64,000 bases of DNA from Distichodus sexfasciatus (taxonomy: Eukaryota; Chordata; Actinopteri; Characiformes; Distichodontidae), in contig JAVGVS010000041.1 in assembly GCA_032718565.1 (NCBI GenBank), forward strand, positions 1,555,501-1,619,500, given 5' to 3'. Below, piece by piece: positions 25,096 through 36,110 of the stretch (the first letter of the stretch is position 1; the number at the start of each line of letters is the position of its first letter). The notes under the pieces are model-generated. The model was not told the DNA's origin and ran no database searches. It was given only the letters and a program-made list of their open reading frames with translations. Position numbers and translations under genes: made by a program.

Positions 25096-26794
25096 TACCA
25101 AGTCAGAATGCCGGGATAAAAAGTCAGAATTCCGACTCGCTAGGACGAAATTCTGAGATGAAAAGTTTGGGATAATTGTCTTTTTCTTCTCGTCCAGGTG
25201 GGCGGAAACATGCTTCCATAATGTGGCACGTTGTCATGTGATTTCTTGTAAATAAACAGAATGGAGGAAGAAATTTTCCATTTAACTTTAAAAAGACATG
25301 CAAAACACCAGCAGCAGAAGACGAAATAAGAAGAAGTAAAGACCTAGTAAAAGATAGCGAGAGTAAAATTTAAAAACAGCAACATTCGGTTGAAAAATAA
25401 AACATAATATTTGTCATTTTTGCAATTGTTTCTGTTTGTGTAAGAGAAAAAAGACGAATGCTGGTGAGTGTGTGTGTGTGTGTGTTGGACAAAGCAGGAC
25501 CCGGCTGAAGGTGTGTTCGATAAAGAGGAGTAAGACTAGTGCTTAGCCGCTTGTATGTATGTGTCTGTGTGTGCGTTAGATAAAGCAGTGTGAGGGCAGT
25601 ACCTGGCCGGCGGAGCTCATGAATAACGGAGTTGCTGACAGGCTGATCTTTCAGTGCGCCGCCGGCGTGACAGCCGTCCCCGGCCCCACACACGCCCGTG
25701 CTTAATGGCTAAATTGGGAGACTGTTACTAATCGCTTATTGAATAATGAAAGTGACACAGCTGATAAAAGATTTCAATACTGTAGATTATTTATAATATT
25801 TCACTTAAGTGCCTGGCAGACGAATGGGGTCTCGGCGAGGAGGAGGTGGAGGAGGAGGAGGAGCGCCGCGTGTCTGACGACGCTCAACCTTTTCATGGAG
25901 GGGTGGGGGGGAGAGGAGGAAGATGAAGTAGCTCTCTAGGAAACGACAGAATTTGGCGCCTCAAAAAAGGAGAGAGACGGAGCGAGAAAAGAGGTGAGAA
26001 GAAGAAGAAGAAGAGGTATGGAACACATCTGCATTTCTCACGAGGGAGTGAGACCGGAGTCGAGTGAGGACACAAATCTCTCCCCGCTACAAGAGGCGAT
26101 CAAAGTGGCGCTGATTAAAGGAATCCGTCTCATTCCAAAATACCTGTCTCCCCCTCTCCTTCCCCCCTTCTCTTCATTATCAAATTAACTTAAACAGTCC
26201 CGCGGTAGTCAGTCACACGACACAAAGAGAGCCCGAGAGCCCCCGCCGTTAAAGGGGCTGCTATTAAGGCCGTGGGATTCAGACAGAACATAAAAGAAGG
26301 GTTTCACGTGATTATTGGCGGCGCTGAACGATGAGCGCTTCAGAACGTCTCCGGTGCGCTTCTCTGGTACTTTTTACGATTTTCCACACACTCGGCAGCT
26401 GTCAGCAGGTATCTGTCTAAGGAGAAAGCATTTTGGAGCAGCATTCGCACACTCACAAGAATGGAAAAGTGACAGTGTCTCCACCGTCGGGACCTTGAGC
26501 AAGACCTTTGACCCTAGTTTCCTCCAGGGAGACTGTCCCTTTATCATTAGGCGAAGCTGGTAGTTCTGGAGCGTCTGATAAAGTTGGACCGATGGAAATG
26601 GATCAACGCAACTTTTACGCAGCTCTCTTTGGGACGTTTCCAATCTTCCTTTGCATGAATTTTTAAGGACGCAACAAATGTGTTGACAGATGCGGCAAAT
26701 CCACCATTCTCATGACATTTTTTAAGCTATACTGTGATGTCAGTATTTGTGTGTGTTGACGATTTTATACTTATTTTATAATTTAAGTAAATAA

Positions 26795-27001
26795 TTGTCA
26801 CACTGTGAACAAAGCACAGCACAGAGTGCACCACAACAATATGTGGCCTCTGCATTTGACTCATCTGTGAAGGAGGAGTGGGCAGCACCCGAGGAGCGGT
26901 GCGTGGGGATGCTACCATGCTCATGAGTACCTCAGTGGTACCTTTATCGGTCCGGGACTTGAATCTTTCGCTCACCAGGTCGTTAGACTACCAACTGCCC
27001 C
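26795..27001 (-). mobile_element. tRNA-derived SINE copy
   Basis: Reverse orientation: head GGGGCAGTTGGTAGTCTAAC, then GGTACTCATGAGCATGGTAG and the tail GTGCACTCTGTGCTGTGC. The B-box region is altered (GATTCAAGTCC). Confidence 0.88.
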
Positions 27002-27123
27002 AAATTTTCAGCATTTTTAACTGTAAAGGCCCCTTATGCGCCACAAGCTGATGTTAGCCAATGAGATGCCTGCATATGCGTGGGTCACGTAGGAGCCGGG
27101 TTGGAGCATAACATTTAAGGAGT

Positions 27124-27280
27124 GGGCCCCGTGATCAGAAGGTCGCTGGTGTCATGGAGGTACTTGTAAGCAAGGTACTGCTCCCTGGGTGCTGCCCATG
27201 TCAGGATGGATCAAATGCACAGCCCACTTGTTGTTGTGTTGCTGTGGTGTGTTCACAATGACTAAGAATCACTCACTCAC
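27124..27280 (+). mobile_element. tRNA-derived SINE copy, internally deleted
   Basis: GTGATCAGAAGGTCGC, AGGTACTTGTAAGCAAGGTA and the GCTGTGGTGTGTTCACAATG tail are present; the head before the B box and part of the body are missing. Lies 120 bp after an inverted copy (26795-27001). Confidence 0.8.
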
Positions 27281-27625
27281 TGACTCGTCTTCTACCTCAT
27301 TTAGAAGGAAATGTGGCAGTTGCAATTTTGGAGACGTTATCAAAGTATGTTACATTAAACCACAGATGTCAAACTCAGGCCCGTGAGGAATTATATTTGG
27401 CCCGCGAGATAATACCAAATATCTACTAGAGCCACGTAGTCAGCGCATGCACCGCTATTACTAAAAAAAAAAAAAATTTATTTGATCTAAGAAATGAATG
27501 CCACAGATGTCTTTTATTTGACATTTGATTTCACATGTGTTTAAAATATTAACCTTTGCTTGATCCATAATTAATGTTTAAGCAAAACGTAAGTTTGTTT
27601 CCATATGAAAAGGTTCATAGTTTAA

Positions 27626-28275
27626 TGTGACCCTCCACCGCAAAACCAGTCGCTTGACGCAAATTTTCAAAATTGAGTTATTATGTTTTCATGAAAGGGC
27701 ACAAATCAAGCTTCAAGACGATACCTATATGGAATGAATGGGACGACATATGAGTGAGATATCAACATTCAAAGGAGTCGGGTTTCTCCTGTCACGCCAA
27801 GTGAGAAACGGAGAAATCTGCCTTTGAAGTTGACTATCGCCGTAGCACTCACAGACGCTTGGTGCGGTCGCGGCTACGTTTGTATTTACGGTAGCCTACG
27901 CTGCATTCACAGCCACACGGATAGCCTACCTGCGTTAGGTTAACTGAACTCGGGAGACGGAGATGGATTCCGGAGAAATATCTTCACGCTAGTCAACGAA
28001 TGGATTTAGCGTAAATATTGAAGTAGAGCGGTCAAAACACAAACTTTTAACATTCTGCTGGAATTGAATTCCTCACCTCAAGAAAGTCACGTTTTTAGGA
28101 TGGAAAGGGTACGTTTTTCAGCCAAATTTATTCACAACAGTACAGTATAGACCTTCCACTGTTTCAAAACACTAAAAACAAAAAATCCACAATTTCACCC
28201 CACGCAACATAAACGCTCGTTTTCCTCGGAAACCTCCGTTGCGACAAGCGACTGGTTTTGCCATGGAGGGTCACA
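27626..28275 (+). mobile_element. non-autonomous TIR element, TGTGACC family, full length
   Basis: A 650-bp element with near-perfect inverted ends TGTGACCCTCCACCGCAAAA...TTTTGCCATGGAGGGTCACA, extending inward through ACCAGTCGCTTG. No transposase-like frame. Three other copies (40226, 46586, 52544) share the interior, including TCCTGTCACGCCAAGTGAGA and ACTCGGGAGACGGAGATGGA. The superfamily is not assigned because I see no consistent target duplication. Confidence 0.88.
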
Positions 28276-29635
28276 AATGTGAAGAGAAGAAAAAACTTTC
28301 TCGATTGTAGACATTTTTTCAATAAATATCAAGGCTGGCCCGCGACTTTGTCCAAGTTTTTAATTTTGGCCCACTGTGTATTTGAGTTTGACACCCCTGC
28401 TTTAAACGAATGCTTTGTAAACTTTGATTTTCGTGTATTTGTGGAAGTTTGTCTCTTAAAGGGGTGCCTAACATGCTGGTTTAAATGCTGGAATAAAAGA
28501 CAGGCAGTGCTAATGTGTTTCTTAAAAAATCTAGCAGCTGCGACACTTGTGTAGTTACTTGTGTGGCTTAAAATGGTGTTTTAGAACAAAAATGCTGTGT
28601 GAATTCATTTTTCACAGTTATGGAAAATGTTTTTGTAGTTATGGAAGTTGGTGGCTCATGTATGACGGTTTAAATGCTGGACTGAAACGCAGCGTGAACT
28701 CCCCTCTTAGAGAAGGCGATAACTGCCGTTTTTGTGTTGCAACAGCAGCTTGTGGCAGTGATGGAAAATGGTGATCTGTGGATAATGCATCAAGCTCAGG
28801 GTCTTTAACAGAGGTTCCCTGGTGGTGTTTGTAGTCTGCAATACTACACACTCTTAAAAGCATGGTGCTAGTCGCAGCGTTCTGACATTGCGCATGCTAA
28901 TGATGGCCTTCAGTGGTCCACTAAAAAAAAATCTTCACAAGGAATCAGTTCACACGGTGGCACCGGCGAGAATCGGTGAAGGAAAGATGACAAGACTAAC
29001 AGAACGATGGGTGAACATTTCAGTAAATATGTCGTTGCTGTGGCGATATCGCTCACACACACACACACACACACACAGCTATCAGATTGGCCCCCTTTGG
29101 GAGCGGATCAATAAGGGCGATTGGGAACAATTTAAACAAGCACTAATCCTGCGCTCCCAGGAGGACGACGAGGCCACCCACACCAGCCCGGTCCAATTAA
29201 TCACACACACTCTCAACTGACACACACTTATTGATCATGACCAACACACACTTTCTTTGTGCCTCACATTATCCCCCCCCCACATCACACACACACACAC
29301 ACACAGTGACAGGACTCTGTAGGCCTGTAGATCAGCAGTTTATGAAGTATTTACTGCATTAGCTGTAGAGGAGATTTAGGAAGACTCAATAACGTGTGTG
29401 TAACCATAAATGTTCTGTTCTTTATCATGTGAACGGCACCCGTGTGCTCTCGTAAGTGTGTGAGAGGTGGTTTGTGACATCGTCGATGACATGATAAAGA
29501 AGGTTTATGGCGACGTAGACGTTATTGAGCCTTCCTAAATCTCTTATACAACCAATACGGTAATCTTGGAATCTGCGTGGGTGTAGTGAGTGAGTGTGTG
29601 TGTGCGTGTGCATGTATTATATTTTAACTGAGTGA

Positions 29636-29728
29636 TTATTTGTCACTGTGAACGCACCACAGCACAGCACACATTGCACCACAACCTAATGTGACCTCTG
29701 CATTTGACCCATCCATGAAGGAGCAGTG
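29636..29728 (-). mobile_element. SINE, left part of a copy split by another SINE
   Basis: Tail and body of a minus-strand SINE (GTGATTATTTGTCACTGTGA ... CCATGAAGGAGCAGTGG). The head half of the same copy continues at 29994-30096 after the inserted plus-strand SINE. Confidence 0.85.
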
Positions 29729-29975
29729 GGGGCAGTTGGTGGCGTAACGGTAGGGTGTTCGCCCCGTGATCAGAAGATCGCAGGCTCGAATCCAGGGCCG
29801 GTAAAGTTACCGCTGAGGTACTCATGAGCAAGGTACCGTCCCCAAGCACCACTCCCCGGGCGCTTGTTAGCTGCCCGCTGCTCCTTCACGGATGGGTTAA
29901 ATGCAGAGGTCACATTTGGTTGTGGTGCACTGTGCGCTGTCTGTGGTGTGTTCACAATGACAAATAATCACTCAC
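29729..29975 (+). mobile_element. tRNA-derived SINE, full-length reference copy
   Basis: Best copy in the window. Pol III A-box-like TGGCGTAACGGT in the head, B-box-like GGCTCGAATCC about 40 bp later, then a tRNA-unrelated body (ACTCATGAGCAAGGTACCGT, TGCTCCTTCACGGATGGGTT) and the tail GTGTTCACAATGACAAATAATCACTCAC region. About 247 bp. It is inserted in an older minus-strand copy of the same family. Confidence 0.92.
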
Positions 29976-29993
29976 TTTTTAGCTTTCTGTCAG

Positions 29994-30096
29994 CGACCAA
30001 AGGACAGTGCTTGGGCACGGTACCTTGTTCACGAGTACCTCAGTGGTACCTTTACCGGTCCGGGACCTGAACCGGTGACCCTCCAACTCCCCAACT
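29994..30096 (-). mobile_element. SINE, right (head) part of the split copy
   Basis: GACCAAAGGACAGTGCTTGG, CGAGTACCTCAGTGGTACCT and CGGTCCGGGACCTGAACCGG are the head-proximal half of the copy that begins at 29636, as judged by alignment to 37059-37290. Confidence 0.82.
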
Positions 30097-30204
30097 GATT
30101 GATTAGTAAATCAACTGACAACTGTTTAAATAATCGGTTCATTGATGCCGCCCCAAATGAGACCTTTTTAGTGAGTAGGACAGAGAGAGAGACTGTGCCG
30201 TTAC

Positions 30205-30366
30205 CTTCCGCTGTCCCGGAGAAGCCGTCCGCTTTGAAGTTGCTGGTGCTCTTCTTCCTGCGGTGCTTCTTGCGGTTGGCGTGTGGAGAAGGAGGAGGAT
30301 CCATTTTGGGACTGGTGGTGCTGGATATACTGGGACTGGAGCAAACCGAATCTCCCAGACCAGTGT
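30205..30366 (-). CDS. agap1: agap1 exon 7 of 10: linker with basic KKHRRKK cluster
   Basis: A 162-bp exon with acceptor tgatag and donor gtaacg, phase 1 in and phase 1 out. It completes an Asp codon and reads TGLGDSVCSSPSISSTTSPK, then MDPPPSPHANRKKHRRKKST and SNFKADGFSGTAE, plus one base of a Glu codon. The RKKHRRKK cluster is a conserved basic patch in the PH insertion of AGAP proteins and resembles a nuclear-localisation signal; a role in acidic-lipid or adaptor contact is inferred only. The acceptor pyrimidine tract on the minus strand is a (CT)n run from about 30371 to 30391. The symmetric phase means it too could be skipped in frame. Confidence 0.95.
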
Positions 30367-31052
30367 CTATCAGAGAGAGAGAGAGAGAGAGGCATAAGAA
30401 AGAGAAACAAAGGTAAGTACCCGCGTCTGCAGCTGTGCAGGTGAATGAGCAGCGCGGTTAACGTCAGGCCGGACGGCGCTGGCATTTGGCCGTCTCCTCT
30501 GGCTCGAGTTAACGGGGGGCGGCGCCCGTCACTTATCACGCGGCCGGCTGACAGTTGTGACTGGCGGCGGAATAAAACAACATTCGGATCGCATCAATAT
30601 CCGGCCGGCTGAGCGGTCGGCAGCCGGGAGGAGCCGCAAACGCGCTCGCCCGGCCTCAAGGACGCTCGTAACTTATTTTACAAGCGTTTAGTCTCCGCTC
30701 GTGTGGAAAATGTGACAACTTATCTCCACCGACAGGACGGCAGGCGGTGGATCACGAACACACACTGATATTCGCACAGACATACACCGCTCTCTTCACA
30801 AACTACAACATCCTCATCTGTGTATTCGTACAACCTGTATTGTCAGTCTTGTGATTTGATGTGAGGTTGAGAGGTGTGAGAGAGGGATGGGCAATTATTT
30901 AAAAATGAATCAAAAGTGACATTTGGAAACCTCTAATCGACGCAATTTTGCTCATGCTGGTAATTATGAAATTTATAAAACTTATATTAATAATTCTGTT
31001 ATTACTTTCCCAAGTGTGTGTTCGTATACTGTCCTCTTAAAAACACGTCAAG

Positions 31053-31255
31053 TGTGATTATTTGTCATTGTGAACACACCACAGCACACAGTGCACCACA
31101 ACCAAACGTGACCTCTGCATTTAACCCATCCGTGATGCTTGGGGACGGTACCTTGCTCATGAGTACCTCAGTGGTAACTTTACCGGCCCTGGATTCGAAG
31201 CTGCGACCTTCTGATCACGGGGCGAACGCCCTACCATTACGCCACCAACTGCCCC
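31053..31255 (-). mobile_element. tRNA-derived SINE copy
   Basis: Complete head (GGGGCAGTTGGTGGCGTAAT on the minus strand) with B-box-like GCTTCGAATCC, and complete tail; about 45 bp of the middle are missing. Confidence 0.92.
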
Positions 31256-31616
31256 TGGTCAAGTGACCCATCCAGTGTGTTTCCTTCAGTTATTTTAAAA
31301 CCACAGATACACACTGAGGGCAAACAGCAAACCAAAAAATCCTCCAAAATTGAAATGACTGTCCGTTAATCATAATCGAGGTAAAATGTTCAATTAATCG
31401 CGTTACTGATTCCAGCACATATCGCCCGGCCTTTGGGTTAGGGGCTAAAAATGGGTTCACGTTCGTCATATCAGATTTGAGACTCAGGATTGAACCTCAC
31501 ACTCAAATCAAAGGTAATTCTGGGGTAGTGGGTAAGTTTCTTGATGGAGCTTTACGGTTACTGAGCTGGTCTGGTGATCCGAGGGACCGGACCGGTGAAG
31601 GACTGCCAAAAAAGCT

Positions 31617-31700
31617 TCCCACTGCTCCTTCACAGATGGGCCAAATGCAGAGCTCGACTGTGGTACACTGTGTGCTGTGCTGTGTTCACACTGACAAATA
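31617..31700 (+). mobile_element. tRNA-derived SINE, 3' fragment
   Basis: ACTGCTCCTTCACAGATGGG followed by GTGGTACACTGTGTGCTGTG and the TTCACACTGACAAATA tail only. Confidence 0.75.
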
Positions 31701-31855
31701 CACACACACACCACCTCAAAGGAAGGCTACATCATCTCCCGCAGGGAAGGTAAAATAGTGAGTGTTTTAAAGGGAGCGGAGGGGAAAGAATGAGTTAGAA
31801 AAATATGAGGCGTAAGGGCAGTGGAAGGAGGGAAGAACAGTCACAGTTCCGTCAG

Positions 31856-31900
31856 AGAGAGAGAGAGAGCGGGGGAACGAGAGAGTGAGAGAGAGAGAGG
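31856..31900. repeat. GA-rich simple repeat
   Basis: Imperfect (GA)n with GAGAGTGAGA interruptions. Confidence 0.85.
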
Positions 31901-32330
31901 AAGGGAGTCTCCCACCCCCAGGCTCAGCCCCGTCTTCGCTTCCGAATCGTGCGTATAAAACTCAGGGAGCCTCGTTCAATCGTCAGAGCCCCGGGGGCAC
32001 GGCACGGCACGGCACCCGAGGGCGGGGGCGACCTCTGACCCGCGGCCTACGAAAAAACCCCACCCAAATCCCCCTATCCTCCCCACCCCGCCTCTCCACC
32101 CTCCCGCGCAGTGACACAAGGCGGCCCAAAATCAAAGTGACACCCTCATTACTCCGGCTGTAATTAAAGCGGAGAGGCCAGCGGCTGCGCGGAGCAAGAG
32201 GTTCGGAGTCGGCCGCTCTGGGGGCTCAAAAAGGGGAAAAAGGAGGGGGTGGGAAAAGACGACAGGGAAGATCAAATTAACGCTCCCGTCTCAAACAGAG
32301 GGACGGGGCGATGGCGAAAGACAAAGATGG

Positions 32331-32331
<1 letters not shown>

Positions 32332-32370
<39 letters not shown>
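32332..32370. repeat. (GA)n microsatellite
   Basis: About 18 GA units. Confidence 0.95.
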
Positions 32371-32372
<2 letters not shown>

Positions 32373-32779
32373 AGAAAGATATGATGAATGACATCACGGG
32401 ACAGAAATCCAGAGAAGGGCACAGCCGTTACTGCACAATGCCCTATAGTCCTGCGCTTTAACTTCTGATAAGATTTGATTTGATCTTTCTAATGGCCTCC
32501 AAGTAAATGTATAAGGATGTAAGTGGATATCGTGGAGCGGCTTGTTGGATGGACGGAACTGCCCAGCTTCAGGGCAACTTTACTGTCTTTAGTCAACTGG
32601 ACTGCACTGAGTAAACAGCAGAAATGCAGAGAGGGTTTTATAAACAATAAGTGCAGATAATGTCCGAATCCAGTCTCAAAAGCTGCCTCCTAATTTTTCT
32701 ACACAAGTGCAGACCTGATTTCGTTTACATGGTCTTTTGGTACCTAACCCTCTCAAATTTGACTCCAGACAATATAAAA

Positions 32780-33033
32780 TGTGACCCGATCTGCCGTAAT
32801 GAGTCGGAAGTCGGCGTTCTATTTATTTATTTAGACACGGGCCGATTATGTTGACAAACATCAAACATATCGTTTTTTCTTTTTTGGTCTTATATGAAAG
32901 AAAAGGTCTTCAAAATTAATCTGGTCCCCAAAAAAGAAAAAACGATATTTTTGTGATGTTTTTCAACATAATCGGCCCGTATCTAAATAAATAGAACGCC
33001 GACTTCCGACTCATTACGGCAGATGGGGTCACA
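32780..33033. mobile_element. foldback element, arms over 100 bp
   Basis: TGTGACCCGATCTGCCGTAA...TTACGGCAGATGGGGTCACA; the arms continue inward through GAGTCGGAAGTCGGCGTTCT, TATTTAG, CGGGCCGATTATGTTGA and CATCAAA/ATATCG, so nearly the whole 254 bp folds into one hairpin with a loop around 32885-32925. Ends resemble the TGTGACC family but the interior is different. Confidence 0.88.
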
Positions 33034-33054
33034 AATAATATCAACTCTGCAAGG

Positions 33055-33176
33055 GTGAGCACACACTGCACCACAACCAAACGTGAGCTCTGCATTTGAC
33101 CCATCCATGAAGGAGCAGTGGGCAGCTGACATGTGCAGAGCCTGGGGAGCAGTGCTTGGGGACGGTACCTTGTTTT
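33055..33176 (-). mobile_element. tRNA-derived SINE, partial
   Basis: Tail and body in reverse orientation (CTGCACCACAACCAAACGTG, CCATCCATGAAGGAGCAGTG, TGGGGACGGTACCTTG). The tRNA-like head is missing. Begins about 22 bp after the foldback at 32780. Confidence 0.82.
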
Positions 33177-35507
33177 AGCAATCTCACTGGCGTTTTCTTG
33201 AGGAAGTACATCTCTAGTTAACACTTAACCGTCATCAAGTATGAAATCTAAGCCCCTCAATAAAGCTTTTTGCTCGCACTTAAGGACACGCCTGGCTGTA
33301 GCCACTTAGCGCTGAGCCACCGCTGTGAGAACCTCCGGCTAATTACTTTAACACGGTGTTATCATCTTCCCTCCGTCACTACGGAGGGTGGGAGAGAAGG
33401 GGAGGGCAAGAGAGAGAGAGAGAGAGAGGGACACATCGGCCTCCGTCCATCGCCTGGGGTGAGCGATGACAAGCGATCACCGTCATCCAGTTGTCAGCTG
33501 GATCCCGCGCAGCAGCGGCCAGACACATCTTTAGGCCAGAGGAAAGGCTATTTATGAGAGAGATGCTGGACTTTAGGCATCAAAGCAAACACATACACAA
33601 GCTCGTCATGTTCTAAGGTTAGGGTTAGTCCAGTGGTCTTCCAGCACGCTGCGTTGGAACTGTGGAGCATCAGGGTATAGATACATATCTCGCAATATTA
33701 AATTGTGACGATATGTCTTGTCGAGGTTGTTTTTCTCCTAAAATAGTACGGTGTTATTTTTGTGCCAAAATTCTGATCATGCAGTTGGAACTTTCCAAAG
33801 GAAAATCTGGCGTCTGCACGTGCTCAGCTCCACCTTCACGCTCGCTCCACTTGCTACTGTGGTATAACTGGAGCACAAAAGCAGCCAATCACAGGCTTGG
33901 AGGAAGCTGATTGGCTGATTTGGTCTCCAGTCAGGTGTGTAACATGGTTGAAGTTGATCTAGTGAACAGCAACACACACGTGTCCAGTACGACAGCAGAA
34001 GCAGCAACAAGAAGACGAGTTGTGTGTTAAGTGGAGATGTTGGGTGTGATGTGTTCAGCAGTATCCTAGTCTAACTGTATCTGTTAATGTTCCTAAATCT
34101 GTTGATGCTGCAGGGATTACACCTCTAACATGCTTAAATCCAGATGTTGATGTTATAATGTACAATCTGATGATTTAATGAGATGATTTACATTTCAATT
34201 ACAAGTTAGAAGCTGATGCACAGTAATGGTGTGAAGAGATGCAGGAGGAATCATACAAGAGAGAGTCCAGTCACTTCATGCACTAAAGACACTTTTCTGC
34301 AGCTGACTTTTCATGTCTTTCAGTCAAATAAAAGGCCATGTTCCAGTCAGTGAAGTTGCCTTTAAATAAAGTTCAGATCTTGTCTCGTCTCAACCCAACG
34401 GTCTTGTGATCATCACACCACTAATTTATGTACAGTATATATACAAATAAGTATTTTCCATAGATATTAAGGAGAACTCAGCAAGAGTGCGTGTGTATCA
34501 CTACATCGCTCTGGTTAAAGGGCAAGCGTATGAGGCTCAGCTGTATTGTGTGTGTTGTATGTGTTGTGTGTGTGTGAGCTCGCCATAAAGGCCCCTGGGA
34601 GCCCGTTTAAGTCGTTCACAGCTTTAATGGTTATTTGTAGCAGGCTGGCGTGTGGTGGTGGTGGGGGGAGCGCGGTGGAGGAGAGGCTTAACGCAGACGG
34701 GGGGGACAAACCAGCCACACCACGTCAGTCCTGCTAACCAACGCGCAAACACACACACGCCTTGACAGCTGTCACTCTATCACTCGCATTCGGTGTGTGT
34801 GTGTGTTTATAGCAGACGCTGTAGTTCTACACTACTGACTCCCGCGATCTCAACAAATACCTCAGACTTACATCACTTGTCGGTTCGGTTGAAATTTGAT
34901 CTTTACCTGAAGTTTGGCCGTCAGGTTCGCAGACTGAGAGGAAGGCGGTTTATAGAGAAGCAATCCCCTCCACCAGCGTCTCAACCGGCTGAACCAATGT
35001 GTCATTGATAATGTGGCTGTGTGAGCACCCATTACTTTGATAAACAGTTAAAGCAGCATTAGGGCATGACATCACAATCAATGCAAGATATATGAGAGCA
35101 CAGGGGCTTTGTGTGTGTGTGTGTGTGTGTGTGAAGGTTCCATGCAGAGTGCTAACTGATGACTGTCTTTTCATGAACAAGACTGTAGGCCATACTGGGG
35201 TCCTGCTGCACCTGCTGCTTGTTAGAACGGGGGCCTACACACCGGGGGAAGCGAAATCGCAGCAGCAGATGCAAACACATCCTTTTTTATACACTGACTC
35301 AGCATGAACCCAGTTGGAGCAAAAGCAATGTTTCTTCAGACGGAACTCAAGCCGATCAAAGAAAAAATATGAGGAACTGGTGCACAGCAAGAACTAGCAG
35401 CAGAAACAAAAAGAACAACCAACACTGGGCCTCATTCACCAAGCTTTTCCTTCAATTTGTATGTACGGCAGTATAATATAACACAACAGTAGAGTGGTCT
35501 GCCGTAC

Positions 35508-35669
35508 CTGTGCTGACCCCTGAGTTAGCGATGACGGTGGCCTCGCTCCACTGGTCGGCGCTGGAGACGGAGTACGAGCGCTGGTGCATGCCGTCCGGCC
35601 GGCTGTTGAAGGACACCAGGCTGATCCCACTGGCCATCTGAGACGCAGACGAGCTGCTGCTCACGGAGC
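35508..35669 (-). CDS. agap1: agap1 exon 6 of 10: symmetric linker exon, likely cassette
   Basis: A 162-bp exon, acceptor ctccag and donor gtacgg, phase 1 in and phase 1 out, so it can be skipped without changing frame. It encodes a Ser-rich linker in the PH insertion: SVSSSSSASQMASGISLVSF, then NSRPDGMHQRSYSVSSADQW and SEATVIANSGVST. In human AGAP1 two main isoforms differ by about 53 residues in this part of the protein (established knowledge, from memory). The 54-codon length and equal phases here fit the same alternative exon. The basic RSYSVS motif is a possible phosphorylation site for basophilic kinases. No catalytic residue lies here. Confidence 0.93.
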
Positions 35670-35759
35670 CTGGAGAGTGCGAGAGAGGAAGATTTAGGTC
35701 TGTACTCAGATATACCTGCAATTCCCAAAACCTGTTGCTACTTCACATTGGAAACCTAT

Positions 35760-36110
35760 TAGGGGTGTAACGATACATCTACATCAATGGATCGATTCAA
35801 CATCAACACTTTGATCAAAAATGAACTCATCGATCAGACAAAAAACACAGCATAAAATCCCTTAATGTTTTTATTAAAAGAGACGATTGCTTTTCATTTA
35901 AATGTCTGATTATCGCTCCGGGATTCCAATCGGCCACCTTCTGATCCCAGGACGCACACACACACCGTAAGCCTATTCATTTGGTATGAGTGGAAGTGAT
36001 GGTGTTAAATCAGCATATAATACTGTCTCTATATACAATCTGACATTATCTATGATATGAATCGAATAGAAATCGTATCGTAGCAGACTTCGCCAGCCAT
36101 CACAGCCCTA
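35760..36110. mobile_element. hAT-type non-autonomous element
   Basis: Starts TAGGGGTGTAACGATACATC and ends CACAGCCCTA. Flanks AAACCTAT (35752-35759) and CGACCTAT (36111-36118) agree at 6 of 8 bases, consistent with an aged 8-bp duplication. The interior is shared in reverse with 7197-7568. Confidence 0.75.

Larger units (their letters stand above)
16343..30204 (-). other. agap1 intron between exons 7 and 8 (13.9 kb)
   Basis: Holds no host exon that I can recognise. It contains a nested hAT pair (20.0-20.8 kb), a Tc1-derived palindrome (22.2-22.8 kb), a 650-bp terminal-inverted-repeat element (27.6-28.3 kb), SINE copies and simple repeats. 16400-18350 and 28560-29040 are mostly unique DNA with nothing else recognised. 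Confidence 0.85.
30367..35507 (-). other. agap1 intron between exons 6 and 7 (5.1 kb)
   Basis: Contains two SINE copies, a SINE fragment, a 254-bp foldback element and (GA)n arrays. The remaining sequence, for example 33180-34450, is unique DNA in which I see no gene or RNA. Confidence 0.85.

Noticed and set aside
29729..29790. tRNA gene (A and B box present)
   Set aside because: The head cannot form a full cloverleaf that I can draw, it is repeated with the same non-tRNA body many times, and it is therefore a SINE head.
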